Below are positions 36,877 through 46,102 of a DNA stretch of 64,000 nucleotides, one piece after another (within the stretch, counting starts at the first letter, position 1; each line of letters opens with the position of its first letter). A program made the translations under genes and the position numbers. Below the pieces are notes generated by a model. That model saw nothing but the letters and a program-made list of their open reading frames with translations, was not told the origin of the DNA and ran no database searches. Origin of the DNA: Candidatus Barnesiella excrementigallinarum (GTDB lineage: Bacteria > Bacteroidota > Bacteroidia > Bacteroidales > Barnesiellaceae); NCBI GenBank assembly GCA_019114445.1, contig DXFL01000006.1, positions 267,903 through 331,902 on the forward strand. The letters run 5' to 3'.

Positions 36877-38703
36877 TTAGAACTTCTGCATATCGACCAA
36901 CCGCTTGTAATAGCGGTCGAGTTTGATAAGTTCGTCGTGGCGGCCCCGCTCCACAATTTCGCCCTCATGCATTACACAAATAAGGTCGGCATCCTTGATG
37001 GTCGAAAGCCGGTGGGCAATGACCAGCGTAGTGCGGTTACGCATAAGGTTTTCGAGCGCCTCTTGCACAAGCCGTTCCGACTCGGTATCGAGAGCCGAGG
37101 TAGCCTCGTCGAGAATAAGGATAGGCGGATTTTTAAGAATAGCACGCGCAATGCTCACCCGCTGGCGCTGTCCTCCCGAAAGACGGCTGCCCCGATCGCC
37201 TATGCAAGTGTCGTAACCCTCCTCGGTAGCCATGATAAAATCGTGGGCATTGGCAATTTTAGCAGCCTCGATCACCTGCTCCATCGTCGCATTTTCCACC
37301 CCGAAGGTAATGTTATTATAAAAAGAATCGTTAAACAAAATCGCTTCTTGGTTGACATTCCCCATCAATCCGCGCAGGTCGCGCACCCTGAAATCTTTAA
37401 TGTTGACCCCATCGATGTAAATACCTCCCTCGTTGACATCGTAGAAACGCGGCAGCAAATCGGCCATAGTCGATTTCCCGGAGCCCGACTGCCCCACCAA
37501 AGCAACAGTCTGCCCCTTTTTAATCGTGAGATTTACATGCTTCACCACATCTTCCGAGCTATACCGAAAAGAGACATTGCGATACTCGATACCCTCCTTC
37601 ATGTCGTCCAAAGCCACAGGTTTATCGGGATCTTGTATAGGGTTCTCAGCCGAAAGGATAAGATCGACCCGCGTCATGGAAGCCAAACCTTTTTGTATCG
37701 AATATGCCGCTTTGGAAAGATCTTTCGCCGGGTTGATAATGCTATAAAAAATAACCAAATAATAGATAAACGAAGCCGCATCGATACTGCTCGTTCCCGA
37801 GAGAATGAGCGAACCGCCATACCACAGGACAATACAGATGGTACAGGTTCCCAAAAATTCGCTCATGGGGTGTGCCAACGCCTGCCGACGGTTAATACGG
37901 TTTGATATTTTGTAAAACACATTATTTTCTGCGTGAAACCATTTAACCATCTTGGTTTCGGCATTAAATGCCTTAATAATCCGCAAACCGCCCAAAGTCT
38001 CTTCGATAATCGACATCAGCTGTCCCCATTGGTTCTGGCCTTCGAGCGAACGACGTTTCAGTTTCTTTCCCACTTGTCCCATAATATATCCTGCCGTAGG
38101 GAGCAAAATCAAGACAAAAATCGTGAGCTGCCAACTAATCGCAAACATGGTTCCCAAACAGACAATAATCATGATAGGATTTTTAAACATCATGTCGAGC
38201 GAAGCCATAATGGAGTTCTCTATCTCTCCCACATCGCCCGACATACGTGCCATCACATCGCCTTTTTTCTCACTGGTAAAGAATCCTATGGGAAGGCTTA
38301 CCACTTTTTCGTATACATAATTGCGAATATCGCGCACTATACCCGACCGCAATGGTATCATAAAATGGGAACTCAAATAGGTAGCCGCAGTCTTGAAGAA
38401 AGTCATCACCATAAGGAATATTCCCAACACAAGCAATGCAAAACCGGGCCCGCGAGTATCGATAATCGTCGTAATATAGTAATAGAAATTATTGATAGCC
38501 ACGTCTTTGAAAGAAGCCGAACCCCACTCCATAAAAGTATAGGTTGCTTGTTTGAGCTTGAACAATATTTCCAAAATAGGGATAATGAGCGCAAACGAAA
38601 AAAGCGTGAGTATCGACGCCAAAATATTAAAAAAGATGTTGAGAACAAGATAATATTTATAGGGGGGCACAAATCGCCGGAGAATGGAAAAAAAATCTTT
38701 CAT
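36877..38703 (-). CDS. ABC exporter, MsbA/lipid-exporter type
   Basis: 608 residues from the ATG at 38703 (MKDFFSILRRFVPPYKYYLV); the longer frame would include the promoter. Six membrane helices occupy about residues 15-320, and the ATP-binding domain has Walker A GQSGSGKST, signature LSGGQRQRVS, Walker B ILILDEATSALD and the switch His in IAHRLSTI. One polypeptide with fused TM and ATPase domains forms a homodimer. Such half-transporters move lipid A precursors or drugs. The divergent glycosyltransfer operon hints at a lipid-linked glycan, an inference only. Confidence 0.9.
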   Translation of the reverse strand: MKDFFSILRRFVPPYKYYLVLNIFFNILASILTLFSFALIIPILEILFKLKQATYTFMEWGSASFKDVAINNFYYYITTIIDTRGPGFALLVLGIFLMVMTFFKTAATYLSSHFMIPLRSGIVRDIRNYVYEKVVSLPIGFFTSEKKGDVMARMSGDVGEIENSIMASLDMMFKNPIMIIVCLGTMFAISWQLTIFVLILLPTAGYIMGQVGKKLKRRSLEGQNQWGQLMSIIEETLGGLRIIKAFNAETKMVKWFHAENNVFYKISNRINRRQALAHPMSEFLGTCTICIVLWYGGSLILSGTSSIDAASFIYYLVIFYSIINPAKDLSKAAYSIQKGLASMTRVDLILSAENPIQDPDKPVALDDMKEGIEYRNVSFRYSSEDVVKHVNLTIKKGQTVALVGQSGSGKSTMADLLPRFYDVNEGGIYIDGVNIKDFRVRDLRGLMGNVNQEAILFNDSFYNNITFGVENATMEQVIEAAKIANAHDFIMATEEGYDTCIGDRGSRLSGGQRQRVSIARAILKNPPILILDEATSALDTESERLVQEALENLMRNRTTLVIAHRLSTIKDADLICVMHEGEIVERGRHDELIKLDRYYKRLVDMQKF

Positions 38704-38747
38704 AATTCGCGTGTTGGGCCCGGAGAGAAGCCGGGGCAATTTTGCTG

Positions 38748-38755
38748 CAAAGATA
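38748..38755 (-). promoter_or_regulatory. Promoter -7 element of the ABC exporter
   Basis: Minus-strand TATCTTTG with expected start near 38741. It falls inside the longest open frame and so fixes the downstream ATG at 38703 as the start. Confidence 0.65.
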
Positions 38756-38861
38756 ACACAATTACCACGAAGAGAGCAGGAGAAGAGCAAAAAGTTTTGT
38801 CCCACAGGGCAAAACCGCTCTATGGTTCTATCGCAGGTCCCCCATTCTTTCGGAACAAATT

Positions 38862-38893
38862 CTTGCATAGGCAAAATTATTATAATACTTTTG
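38862..38893 (+). promoter_or_regulatory. Promoter (-33 and -7) of the glycosyltransfer operon
   Basis: CTTG at 38862-38865 and TACTTTTG at 38886-38893 with a 20-base gap. Start near 38900. Confidence 0.62.
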
Positions 38894-38942
38894 CACCCAA
38901 AGCGGGAATAGGGTATATTATCTATTTCGCTGATAGTACGTT

Positions 38943-39674
38943 ATGAAGAAAAGTATTTACACTTTATCGATTATTGTCCCTGCTTATAACGAGGAAAAAA
39001 CCATTGCCGAATTACTGCAACGGGTACTCGACGCCAATATAGGTGAAAATATCGAGAAAGAGATAATTGTGGTGAACGATTGCTCCACCGACTCGACCGA
39101 GTCGTGTGTAAAAGACTTTATCGTCTCCCACCCCGCAGCCCCCATCACCTATCTGAAACACGACCGGAACTATGGTAAAGGAATGGCGGTGCGCACGGGA
39201 ATACAAGCCGTAACAGGCGACTATGTGGTCATGCAGGATGCCGACCTCGAACTCGATCCAAATGACTTCGCCCAAATGCTTCCGCATCTTTTGTCGGGAG
39301 ATTACCGGGTGGTATATGGCTCGCGATTCCTAGCCGAAGAGAACTCACACACCTATTTCAGTTACCAGTTAGGGGGAAAATTCCTGTCGATGATGACCAA
39401 TATCCTCTACCACCAGCACATCACCGACGAACCCACCTGTTACAAAATGTTTACCGCCGACTTGCTGAAATCCATTCCGCTCGACTGTACCGGCTTTGAA
39501 TTCTGTCCCGAAGTGACTGCCAAAGTCTCGCGATTGGGGCATAAGATAAAAGAAGTGCCTATCCGATACTACCCTCGCTCCATCGAGGAAGGAAAGAAAC
39601 TACGCCTAAGCGACGGAATCAAGGCGATAGGTACTTTGTTGAAATATCGTTTTTGGAAAAATCCTTACCGATGA
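38943..39674 (+). CDS. Family 2 glycosyltransferase, polyprenyl/dolichol-phosphate sugar synthase-like
   Basis: 243 residues, GT-A fold. The start LSIIVPAYNEEKTIAELLQ, the VVNDCSTDST loop, the HDRNYGKGMAVRTGI segment and the metal-binding QDADLELDP are those of DPM1/polyprenyl-phosphate mannose or glucose synthases. There are no C-terminal membrane helices. Such enzymes make a membrane-bound sugar donor for GT-C transferases; the third gene of this operon is a GT-C-like membrane protein. The stop codon overlaps the next start in ATGA, a sign of coupling. Confidence 0.9.
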   Translation: MKKSIYTLSIIVPAYNEEKTIAELLQRVLDANIGENIEKEIIVVNDCSTDSTESCVKDFIVSHPAAPITYLKHDRNYGKGMAVRTGIQAVTGDYVVMQDADLELDPNDFAQMLPHLLSGDYRVVYGSRFLAEENSHTYFSYQLGGKFLSMMTNILYHQHITDEPTCYKMFTADLLKSIPLDCTGFEFCPEVTAKVSRLGHKIKEVPIRYYPRSIEEGKKLRLSDGIKAIGTLLKYRFWKNPYR

Positions 39675-40246
39675 GAAATAAAATTTCCGACAAAAAAGAG
39701 AAAAACCGGCAAAAATCGAAAAACAACCCGGTTCCCAATCGTAAAGGAATCTCGTTTGCATGGGTTGTTAAAAACATGGTTGCACTGATTGTAGTCTTGT
39801 TTCTGTTGAATAAATTCGTCATAAGTATTCAACCGGGGTACAACTGGGCTTACAATATGTTGCAAAAGAATCTCGAATACACCCGGCTCTACGCCCAAAC
39901 GACAACCGATAACCGATTCGAAATGAAGTTGGGCCTTTCGCACGTTTATCTACGTTATCTCAAAGAAAACACCCCCGAAAATGCCGTCATTCTGCTTCCC
40001 CCCAAAGAAGCCTTCTACCCCGAAGGCGAAGAACGAATTTTTTCGGGCGAACCTTACAACAAGCTGTGGGCTACGCGATTCCTGTATCCCCGCCGAGTTG
40101 TTATTCCTTCGGAACTGGGAGTAACACCGTGGAGCGAAAAAATAACTCATGTGGCTATCGTCAATGGCCGAGGATATGAATACCTCGACTATGAAGTCCC
40201 CGAAAAAACACCTCATATCGTATTACCCATACACCTTAACCAGTAA
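39671..40246 (+). CDS. Unknown single-pass membrane protein, 191 aa
   Basis: Start chosen at 39671 because its ATG overlaps the previous stop by 4 bases (ATGA). A basic N-terminus of 30 residues rich in Lys/Asn precedes one membrane helix (about 36-54: WVVKNMVALIVVLFLLNKFV), then a periplasmic domain with YLKENTPENAVILLPPKEAF and FLYPRRVVIPSELGV. The ENAVILLPP and YPRRV phrases recall the soluble domains seen in GT-C glycosyltransferases (TPENAVI-type motif), so it may be a split-off partner of the next gene. No named family recognised. Confidence 0.78.
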   Translation: MRNKISDKKEKNRQKSKNNPVPNRKGISFAWVVKNMVALIVVLFLLNKFVISIQPGYNWAYNMLQKNLEYTRLYAQTTTDNRFEMKLGLSHVYLRYLKENTPENAVILLPPKEAFYPEGEERIFSGEPYNKLWATRFLYPRRVVIPSELGVTPWSEKITHVAIVNGRGYEYLDYEVPEKTPHIVLPIHLNQ

Positions 40247-40251
40247 TCGCC

Positions 40252-41628
40252 ATGCTTATTTTCGGAATCATATTGACCTGCCTCACCGGCATACTCCTGA
40301 CAGGAATCGTAGGAACTCGATTTTCGTGGGCCGAACGTATAGGATTGTCTTTCCCTTTGGGCATGACATTACAAACCATCGTAATGGCTTTGCTCGACTT
40401 GATGCATATCCCGTTGACTGCCACATCGGTATTGGCTGCCGAGGCTATTGTTTTCGCCTTGTTGCTGTTTATCGTAATCCGTTACCGAGGCATAGACAGC
40501 CTCCGTTTCACCCCTGCGATGCTCGACGATTGGAAACAGGCCAATTTAGTATGGATACTATTGCTGTTCCTCATCGGCTATTGCGAATACATGAACTTCT
40601 CGAAATGTATTTTCTTCCCGCCCAGCGACCGGGACAGCCTCGCCGCTTTCGACACGTTGGGTTTTGTGGCAGCTCACGACCATACCTATATGCGCATGAG
40701 CCTGTTCGAGGCCGACTATAACCCCTCGATACACCAGGCCGGCGGCAGTATAGCCTACTCCCCATTCGTACAAATGAGCTATGCCTACGTCTATCTGTTA
40801 GGTGCCGAAACCTCAAAAGCCATACCGGCTTTGATGTACCTCTTTTTCGTTGTTGCTTTTTACGCTATCCTGCGGCGCAACACCGGAAAAACCGTTGCGG
40901 CTCTCGCTACCCTTTTCATGATGATGACACCCGAAATGCTCGGCTTCTCGTCGCTGTCGGGTACCAACGTCATGCAAGCTATTTTCGTAGGATTGGGAAT
41001 CGCCTATACCGCCAGTTGGTTCCGCAACCGTCACGACCACGATTTGTATGCCGGGGCCTTGCTCTTAGGGGCGAATATGTGGTGTCGTAACGAAGGAATC
41101 GTCTTTATCGGGGCGGCTTGCGTAGTATTGCTCATCGACTGCATTCGCCGCAAGAGCTACCGCAAAGGATTGTATTTCACAGGAGTGGCGTTAATCCCTG
41201 CCGTCATTTGGTTCATCTACATGAAAATAGGCGGGCTCTACACCGAAGGAATGGCCATTACCCATTTGTTTTGGGACGGTGAGAAAGCGGGAAACATCGT
41301 CAATGGATTTTGGACCCTGTTCAACAATACGCTTTATTACGGCTGGACATTCGTCGTATTCGCCATTTTCCTTTTAGGGAATATTTGGTTCACCATCAAA
41401 AAGCGAGACAACCTCGCTCTGCTGGGTATGATTGTATTGAGCGTCGTTTTTTACGGGCTGGTCATCTACCACGTAGATTATGTGTGGGACTCGATACAAA
41501 ACGTGTTGGCCTACTCGGCCAAACGCTTTTTCTTCTGCTATGCACCCCTGTGCTGGTACTATGCGGCAACCACCCAAATAGCTCGTAAAGGTTCGGATTA
41601 CATCGAAAATCTTCTTTCTCTGAAATAA
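40252..41628 (+). CDS. Multi-pass membrane protein, probable GT-C type glycosyltransferase
   Basis: 458 residues with about ten hydrophobic helices starting at residue 1. A large loop after helix 4 contains KCIFFPPSDRDSLAAFDTLGFVAAHDH, where Asp residues could be the catalytic DxD/ExD of a GT-C fold, and a later one reads GANMWCRNEGIVF, reminiscent of the ArnT/PMT family (WCRNEG). It uses a polyprenyl-linked sugar if so, matching the first gene of the operon. Acceptor unknown; PilZ, OTase or teichoic-like activity cannot be excluded. Confidence 0.75.
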   Translation: MLIFGIILTCLTGILLTGIVGTRFSWAERIGLSFPLGMTLQTIVMALLDLMHIPLTATSVLAAEAIVFALLLFIVIRYRGIDSLRFTPAMLDDWKQANLVWILLLFLIGYCEYMNFSKCIFFPPSDRDSLAAFDTLGFVAAHDHTYMRMSLFEADYNPSIHQAGGSIAYSPFVQMSYAYVYLLGAETSKAIPALMYLFFVVAFYAILRRNTGKTVAALATLFMMMTPEMLGFSSLSGTNVMQAIFVGLGIAYTASWFRNRHDHDLYAGALLLGANMWCRNEGIVFIGAACVVLLIDCIRRKSYRKGLYFTGVALIPAVIWFIYMKIGGLYTEGMAITHLFWDGEKAGNIVNGFWTLFNNTLYYGWTFVVFAIFLLGNIWFTIKKRDNLALLGMIVLSVVFYGLVIYHVDYVWDSIQNVLAYSAKRFFFCYAPLCWYYAATTQIARKGSDYIENLLSLK

Positions 41629-41644
41629 ATATTTGGCTAAAATA

Positions 41645-41914
41645 ATGAAACGGCTCCCATTTGCAACTCCAACTTCATTGCTCACCGCCATTTCGGTAAA
41701 CGCACAAACATAGAGAGGGGAAATACGGCATTGCTTCGATTACGACCTGTTTAAACAAGGCATGTGCCCGGTAAAAAGCAACGACGACATACGCCATTTT
41801 CTCGAATCCGAGTTCCACATTCCGGCACACGAAATCGACGGTAAGTTGCGGCAACTTATCCATCGGGTTGTTTCAAACGGGGACAAGCCTGTGAATTTTA
41901 CAAGAAATTTCTAA
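41645..41914 (+). pseudogene. Short gene remnant with an internal TAG
   Basis: One reading frame runs from an ATG at 41645, is broken by TAG at 41711-41713, and continues for 66 codons to a TAA at 41912. The second part (FDYDLFKQGMCPVKSNDDIRH and onward) uses host-like codons and reads as real protein. The first part ends SVNAQT like a decayed signal peptide. The parent family was not recognised. It lies in the 395-base gap between the membrane glycosyltransferase and the beta-barrel gene, which otherwise holds only a hairpin. Confidence 0.5.
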
Positions 41915-41965
41915 GGGAAGATGAACAGGCTCTAAAAAAATGTAAAAAATACGAGGGACATTTAA

Positions 41966-41986
41966 ACCTTGCCAACGGGGCAAGGT
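41966..41986 (+). promoter_or_regulatory. Small perfect hairpin upstream of the beta-barrel gene
   Basis: ACCTTGCC and GGCAAGGT form 8 perfect pairs around a 5-base loop, 38 bases before the ATG at 42024. There is no T-run after it, so it is more likely a leader structure than a terminator. No clear TAnnTTTG element was found for this gene. Confidence 0.4.
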
Positions 41987-42023
41987 CATATAGACATTGT
42001 GATCGATAGATTGATTTTTTAAG

Positions 42024-44822
42024 ATGAATAAGAGAGGTTTTTTGGTCTTGTCGCTGGGCTTTCTGCTGTCGGTATTCGCACAAGGAGTAATGGCTCAGTT
42101 TTCTATTGCGGGCATTGTCAAGGATAAAACCGACGAAATGCCGTTACCCAAAGTAAGTGTGCGGCTTCTGTCGGCCAAAGACAGTACTTTCGTTACGGGT
42201 GTTTCCAGTAAAGATAACGGCTCTTTTGCCCTGAATGTAACCAAAGCCGGCAAATACATTGCCGCATTTTCCTATTTAGGGTACAAAACAACCTACCAAC
42301 CCGTACAACTCACCACCAGTCAACGACGACAAAACATAGGTTCGATTCTGCTCGAAAGCAACGATATATTACTGAGCGAGGCCGTCGTCATAGGCAAAGC
42401 TCCCGAAGTTGTAGTCAAAGAAGATACCGTAGAGTTCAATGCCGACTCTTACAAAACCCAACCTAATTCGGTAGTAGAAGACCTGTTGAAAAAACTGCCG
42501 GGTGTCGAGGTCGACAGCGAAGGCAAAATAACCCATGCGGGCAAAGAGATTACCAAGATATTGGTCGACGGGAAAGAATTTTTCTCCGACGACCCCAAAG
42601 TAGCCACCAAAAACCTGCCGGTAGACATTGTGGAGAAACTGCAAGTCGTCGATCGCAAATCGGATCTTGCCCGCCTCACCGGTGTAGACGACGGCGAAGA
42701 GGAAACCGTGATAAACCTCACCATCAAAGAGGGCATGAAACACGGTTGGTTCGGCAACATATCGGGCGGCTACGGACCCGACGGACGCTACGAAGCCGGC
42801 GCCATGATCAACCGCTTCTTCGGCGACAACCAAGTAACCATTCTCGCCGGGTCGAACAATACCAACAACATGGGATTTACCGACATGGGCGGCGGCCGAT
42901 TCCGCCGGTTCGGAGGCATGAACGGTATCAACACCAGCCACAATGTGGGCATAAACTTCAACGTTGGCAAAGAAGAGATTTTCCGTGTGGGCGGCGATGT
43001 AAGCTACAACAACAGCAATCGCAACGTGTTGCAACGTACCGAACGCCAAAACCTCTTTGCCGACAGTACCTCGTATTACAGCGGCTACAACAAAATGAAC
43101 GACCACGGGCAGAATATCCGCGGTAATTTCAGGATGCGGTGGAACATCGATTCGCTCAACACCATCGAGTTCCGTCCCCGGTTTGCCGTAGCCCTCTCCA
43201 AATCCGACAGCTACGACTCGGCTCTCACCACCGCCGGCGATTTGGCTCGCAGCAAAGTCAATTTCAGCGAAAGCAACAACTACAACAAGGGAACAGGCTA
43301 CGACCTATCGGGCGAAATTATTTACAACCACAAATTCCGTTCACGCCCCGGACGGTCATTCAGCATACAAGCCGAATATAAATTCAGCGATACCCAAGAG
43401 GACGGCTGGACAAAAGCACTCTACGAATACTATCAACTCGGCACCGACAGTACCCTCGACCAAATGGACGACAATCACACATGGTCCAACAGCTACGGAA
43501 CGCGGCTCACTTGGACCGAACCGCTGGGCGACGTGACAAAAGGGCGCTTCCTTACCTTCTCCTACCGGTTCAAAGCCAATTTCAACAATGCCGACAAATA
43601 TACCTACGACATACTCACCTCCCCGCTCAACACACAACCCTACGACACTGTACGGAACGACGAGCTGAGCAACAGTTTCCGCAACGATTATTTGATGCAC
43701 CGGGCACAAGTGGGATTCAAGCAGGTAAAACCCAACTACACCTACGACGTGGGTGTGGCCGTCGAACCCTCCTCTTCCCAATCAATCGATCTGATAAACA
43801 GCGATCGCAATATTCCCAAGCGTACCGTCTTCAACGTGGCACCCTATTTGCGTTATCGGTATAAAATGGGAAAACAACGCTCCTTGCGTATCGACTACCG
43901 GGGTTCTTCGTCACAACCCACCATGACCCAGTTACAACCGGTCGAGGACCGGTCGGACCCGCTACGAATCGTCGTCGGTAATCCCGAATTGAAACCTTCG
44001 TTCCAAAATCGGTTGAACGTGCGTTTCAACGACTACGACCAAGCCAGCCAACGCGCCATCATGGCAATGATCAATGCCGGGTTCACGACCAACAGCATCA
44101 TCTCGGAAACCACCTACGACGACCTCACCGGCGGACAACGCACCACCTACCGCAACGTAAACGGCGTGTGGAACGCCTCGGGTATGTTGATGTACAGCAC
44201 CCCGTTCCGTAACAAACATTGGCAACTGAACAGTTTCAGTCGACTCAGTTACAACAACAACGTGGGATATAACAACGGGATGCGCAACGATGCCGGGTCG
44301 TTCAATGCCATTGAAAACTTAGGGTTGTCGTTCCGCTCGGACTACTTCGATGCCGAATTGCGAGGGAACTATCGCTACCTGCTGGCGACCAACAGTATGC
44401 AAAACCAAAGCGACCAAAGCACCCACAACTACGGAGGGACATTCAACGTAAACGGATATTTGCCGTGGTCGATTACGCTGGGGACCGACATCACATACAG
44501 CGGTTCATCGGGATACTCGGCCGGCTACAATACCGAGAGCTGGTTGTGGAACGCCCAAGCTTCCTACCAATTCCTCAAAGGCAAAAATGCCACCATCGCC
44601 CTGAAAGTATACGACATACTAGGGCAACGCAACAGCATACGCCGAACCATCACCGGTAACTACATACAGGACGTAGAATATAACACCCTCAATACCTACG
44701 GACTGATAACCTTCACGTACCGGTTCAACACCTTCGGCGACAAACGTCCGGGCGGCGAACGGTTCGACCGGGGACCTCATGGATTCGGCCCGCCTCCGGG
44801 ACCTCCGGGAAGAAGATTTTAA
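42024..44822 (+). CDS. Outer-membrane beta-barrel protein, TonB-receptor-like (OMP beta-barrel family 3)
   Basis: 932 residues. Signal peptide ends at VMAQ (residue 27). A carboxypeptidase-like regulatory domain (about 28-110; GIVKDKTDEMPLPKVSVRLL) leads into a plug-like part (about 125-240; VVEDLLKKLPGVEVDSEGKITHAGKEI) and a long beta-barrel with asparagine- and glycine-rich loops such as GGGRFRRFGGMNG. The C-terminus is unusual: it ends GPPPGPPGRRF after a typical closing strand. This family is common in Bacteroidota; the cargo is unknown and no SusD-like partner is adjacent, so it is probably not a SusCD glycan system. Confidence 0.85.
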   Translation: MNKRGFLVLSLGFLLSVFAQGVMAQFSIAGIVKDKTDEMPLPKVSVRLLSAKDSTFVTGVSSKDNGSFALNVTKAGKYIAAFSYLGYKTTYQPVQLTTSQRRQNIGSILLESNDILLSEAVVIGKAPEVVVKEDTVEFNADSYKTQPNSVVEDLLKKLPGVEVDSEGKITHAGKEITKILVDGKEFFSDDPKVATKNLPVDIVEKLQVVDRKSDLARLTGVDDGEEETVINLTIKEGMKHGWFGNISGGYGPDGRYEAGAMINRFFGDNQVTILAGSNNTNNMGFTDMGGGRFRRFGGMNGINTSHNVGINFNVGKEEIFRVGGDVSYNNSNRNVLQRTERQNLFADSTSYYSGYNKMNDHGQNIRGNFRMRWNIDSLNTIEFRPRFAVALSKSDSYDSALTTAGDLARSKVNFSESNNYNKGTGYDLSGEIIYNHKFRSRPGRSFSIQAEYKFSDTQEDGWTKALYEYYQLGTDSTLDQMDDNHTWSNSYGTRLTWTEPLGDVTKGRFLTFSYRFKANFNNADKYTYDILTSPLNTQPYDTVRNDELSNSFRNDYLMHRAQVGFKQVKPNYTYDVGVAVEPSSSQSIDLINSDRNIPKRTVFNVAPYLRYRYKMGKQRSLRIDYRGSSSQPTMTQLQPVEDRSDPLRIVVGNPELKPSFQNRLNVRFNDYDQASQRAIMAMINAGFTTNSIISETTYDDLTGGQRTTYRNVNGVWNASGMLMYSTPFRNKHWQLNSFSRLSYNNNVGYNNGMRNDAGSFNAIENLGLSFRSDYFDAELRGNYRYLLATNSMQNQSDQSTHNYGGTFNVNGYLPWSITLGTDITYSGSSGYSAGYNTESWLWNAQASYQFLKGKNATIALKVYDILGQRNSIRRTITGNYIQDVEYNTLNTYGLITFTYRFNTFGDKRPGGERFDRGPHGFGPPPGPPGRRF

Positions 44823-44859
44823 CCGTTAGGGACTTTAGGGACTATACTCATTTAACCTT

Positions 44860-44906
44860 AAAACAAAAGCTGCGAGGCGATTTTCATTCCTCGCAGCTTT
44901 TGTTTT
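44860..44906. terminator. Bidirectional terminator between the beta-barrel and DUF2027 genes
   Basis: Perfect 18-base stem, arms 44860-44877 and 44889-44906, loop 11 bases. The A-rich and T-rich ends make it functional in both directions between convergent genes. Confidence 0.85.
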
Positions 44907-44924
44907 GCTAAAATCGCCACCGGC

Positions 44925-45989
44925 TCAATGCACGGTAACCATCGTAGCCCCGAAACCGTACTCCCGGAAAGAAGCATCTTGGCAGGAGCAGTTTTTATAT
45001 TTGTCGCGAATCTCTTTCAGCAGGGCATTGCGCAACACACCCTCGCCCTTACCGTGGATAAAAACTATTTTGCGCCCCTTCGCCTGCCGATACTGATCGA
45101 GTGTCTCGCGGACCTTACTCAACTGATAGTCGAGAATCTCCGAATTGGAAAGTCCGGCAGTCGTATCGAACAATGCCGAAGCGTGCAAATCGACCTCGAT
45201 GATACCGGGTTTCTCGATATGCCGGGTTACCGGTTTACGCACGGGCGCGTCGGCACTCTTTTTCATCTTCATGGCTCGTTCGAGGTCCGAAGCGTCGAAT
45301 ACCACCGGGCGCACCGGAGTATCGTTCTTCACCAAATCGATACACCACGACGGCTCATCGAAATAGAGACTTTCGCGGAACGTATGCAACTTGAAAAATT
45401 TGGTGGTATCGAGCCGGTACTCCACAGCGACCGGGCTCTTCAACGAAAAATGTTTATCCTTTTTGAAAGCGATGTACTGGACGCAAATCCGTTCGAGGGT
45501 ATTCACTTCGTCCTGCCCGAACTCTTCGAGCAGCACCTGTATGTTGGGTTCTACCACACCGGCATAACGGGTACGCCACCCCTCGTCGTCGCGACTGAGA
45601 TACGAAAAATAGAGGTAATAATTGCTGTCGTTGACCAAATACGTCGAGAAACGAGTAGTGTTAAGGTGCTTGCTCTCATCGGGGAGATAGGCCAAAGTAA
45701 TGTTCAACCGTTCTCCTTCGGGACGCTCCTCGACAGCGGGGAGATCATCGTCATCATCTGTCGCTTCGCGGGCAAACGGCTCTACCGGAGCCACCTCCAC
45801 CACCTTCGAAACCGGTACCGGGGCACTCTTTTTCGCCGGTTCGGCTGGTTCTATCACCACACATTCGCGCGTCAATACAGGTGTTTCGAAACCATCTTCA
45901 TCGACATAAGCTATATCTTTTACTATCCTCACGACTACCCCGCCGCCTACGGCATTCAGGTAGCGCACTCTATCACCAACTTTTACCAT
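44925..45989 (-). CDS. DUF2027 protein with C-terminal Smr domain (MutS2-like)
   Basis: 354 residues from the ATG at 45989 (MVKVGDRVRYLNAVGGGVV), chosen because the longer frame starts at TTG and adds residues without a family match. The N-terminal DUF2027 has an SH3-like start and a pair of sandwich domains; the middle contains a charged linker (VAPVEPFAREATDDDDDLP) and PVVFDASDLERAMKMKK; the C-terminal Smr domain starts VDLHASALF and holds HGKGEGVLRNAL. Smr domains nick or bind nucleic acids in MutS2-type proteins and ribosome rescue. It may act on DNA junctions or RNA; no mutS2 is adjacent. Confidence 0.88.
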   Translation of the reverse strand: MVKVGDRVRYLNAVGGGVVVRIVKDIAYVDEDGFETPVLTRECVVIEPAEPAKKSAPVPVSKVVEVAPVEPFAREATDDDDDLPAVEERPEGERLNITLAYLPDESKHLNTTRFSTYLVNDSNYYLYFSYLSRDDEGWRTRYAGVVEPNIQVLLEEFGQDEVNTLERICVQYIAFKKDKHFSLKSPVAVEYRLDTTKFFKLHTFRESLYFDEPSWCIDLVKNDTPVRPVVFDASDLERAMKMKKSADAPVRKPVTRHIEKPGIIEVDLHASALFDTTAGLSNSEILDYQLSKVRETLDQYRQAKGRKIVFIHGKGEGVLRNALLKEIRDKYKNCSCQDASFREYGFGATMVTVH

Positions 45990-46074
45990 AATTCTATGCT
46001 TTTTAAATCGAGCAACGTTTACCACGGGTACAGATTTCGTCCCGGCAAACCGTGCTATATTCGGCAAAGTTGCT

Positions 46075-46082
46075 TATTTTTG
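46075..46082 (+). promoter_or_regulatory. Promoter -7 element of queA
   Basis: TATTTTTG, with transcription expected near 46089; this rules out the earlier in-frame ATG at 46052 and leaves a leader of about 14 bases to the ATG at 46103. Confidence 0.6.
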
Positions 46083-46102
46083 CACGATATTCAAAACAGA
46101 TT

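Noticed and set aside
38704..38874. N-terminal extension of the ABC exporter
   Set aside because: The extension has no family match and contains the TATCTTTG promoter element on the same strand.
42024..44822. SusC-like glycan receptor
   Set aside because: No SusD-like gene follows, and the sequence fits the wider beta-barrel family with a proline-rich tail.
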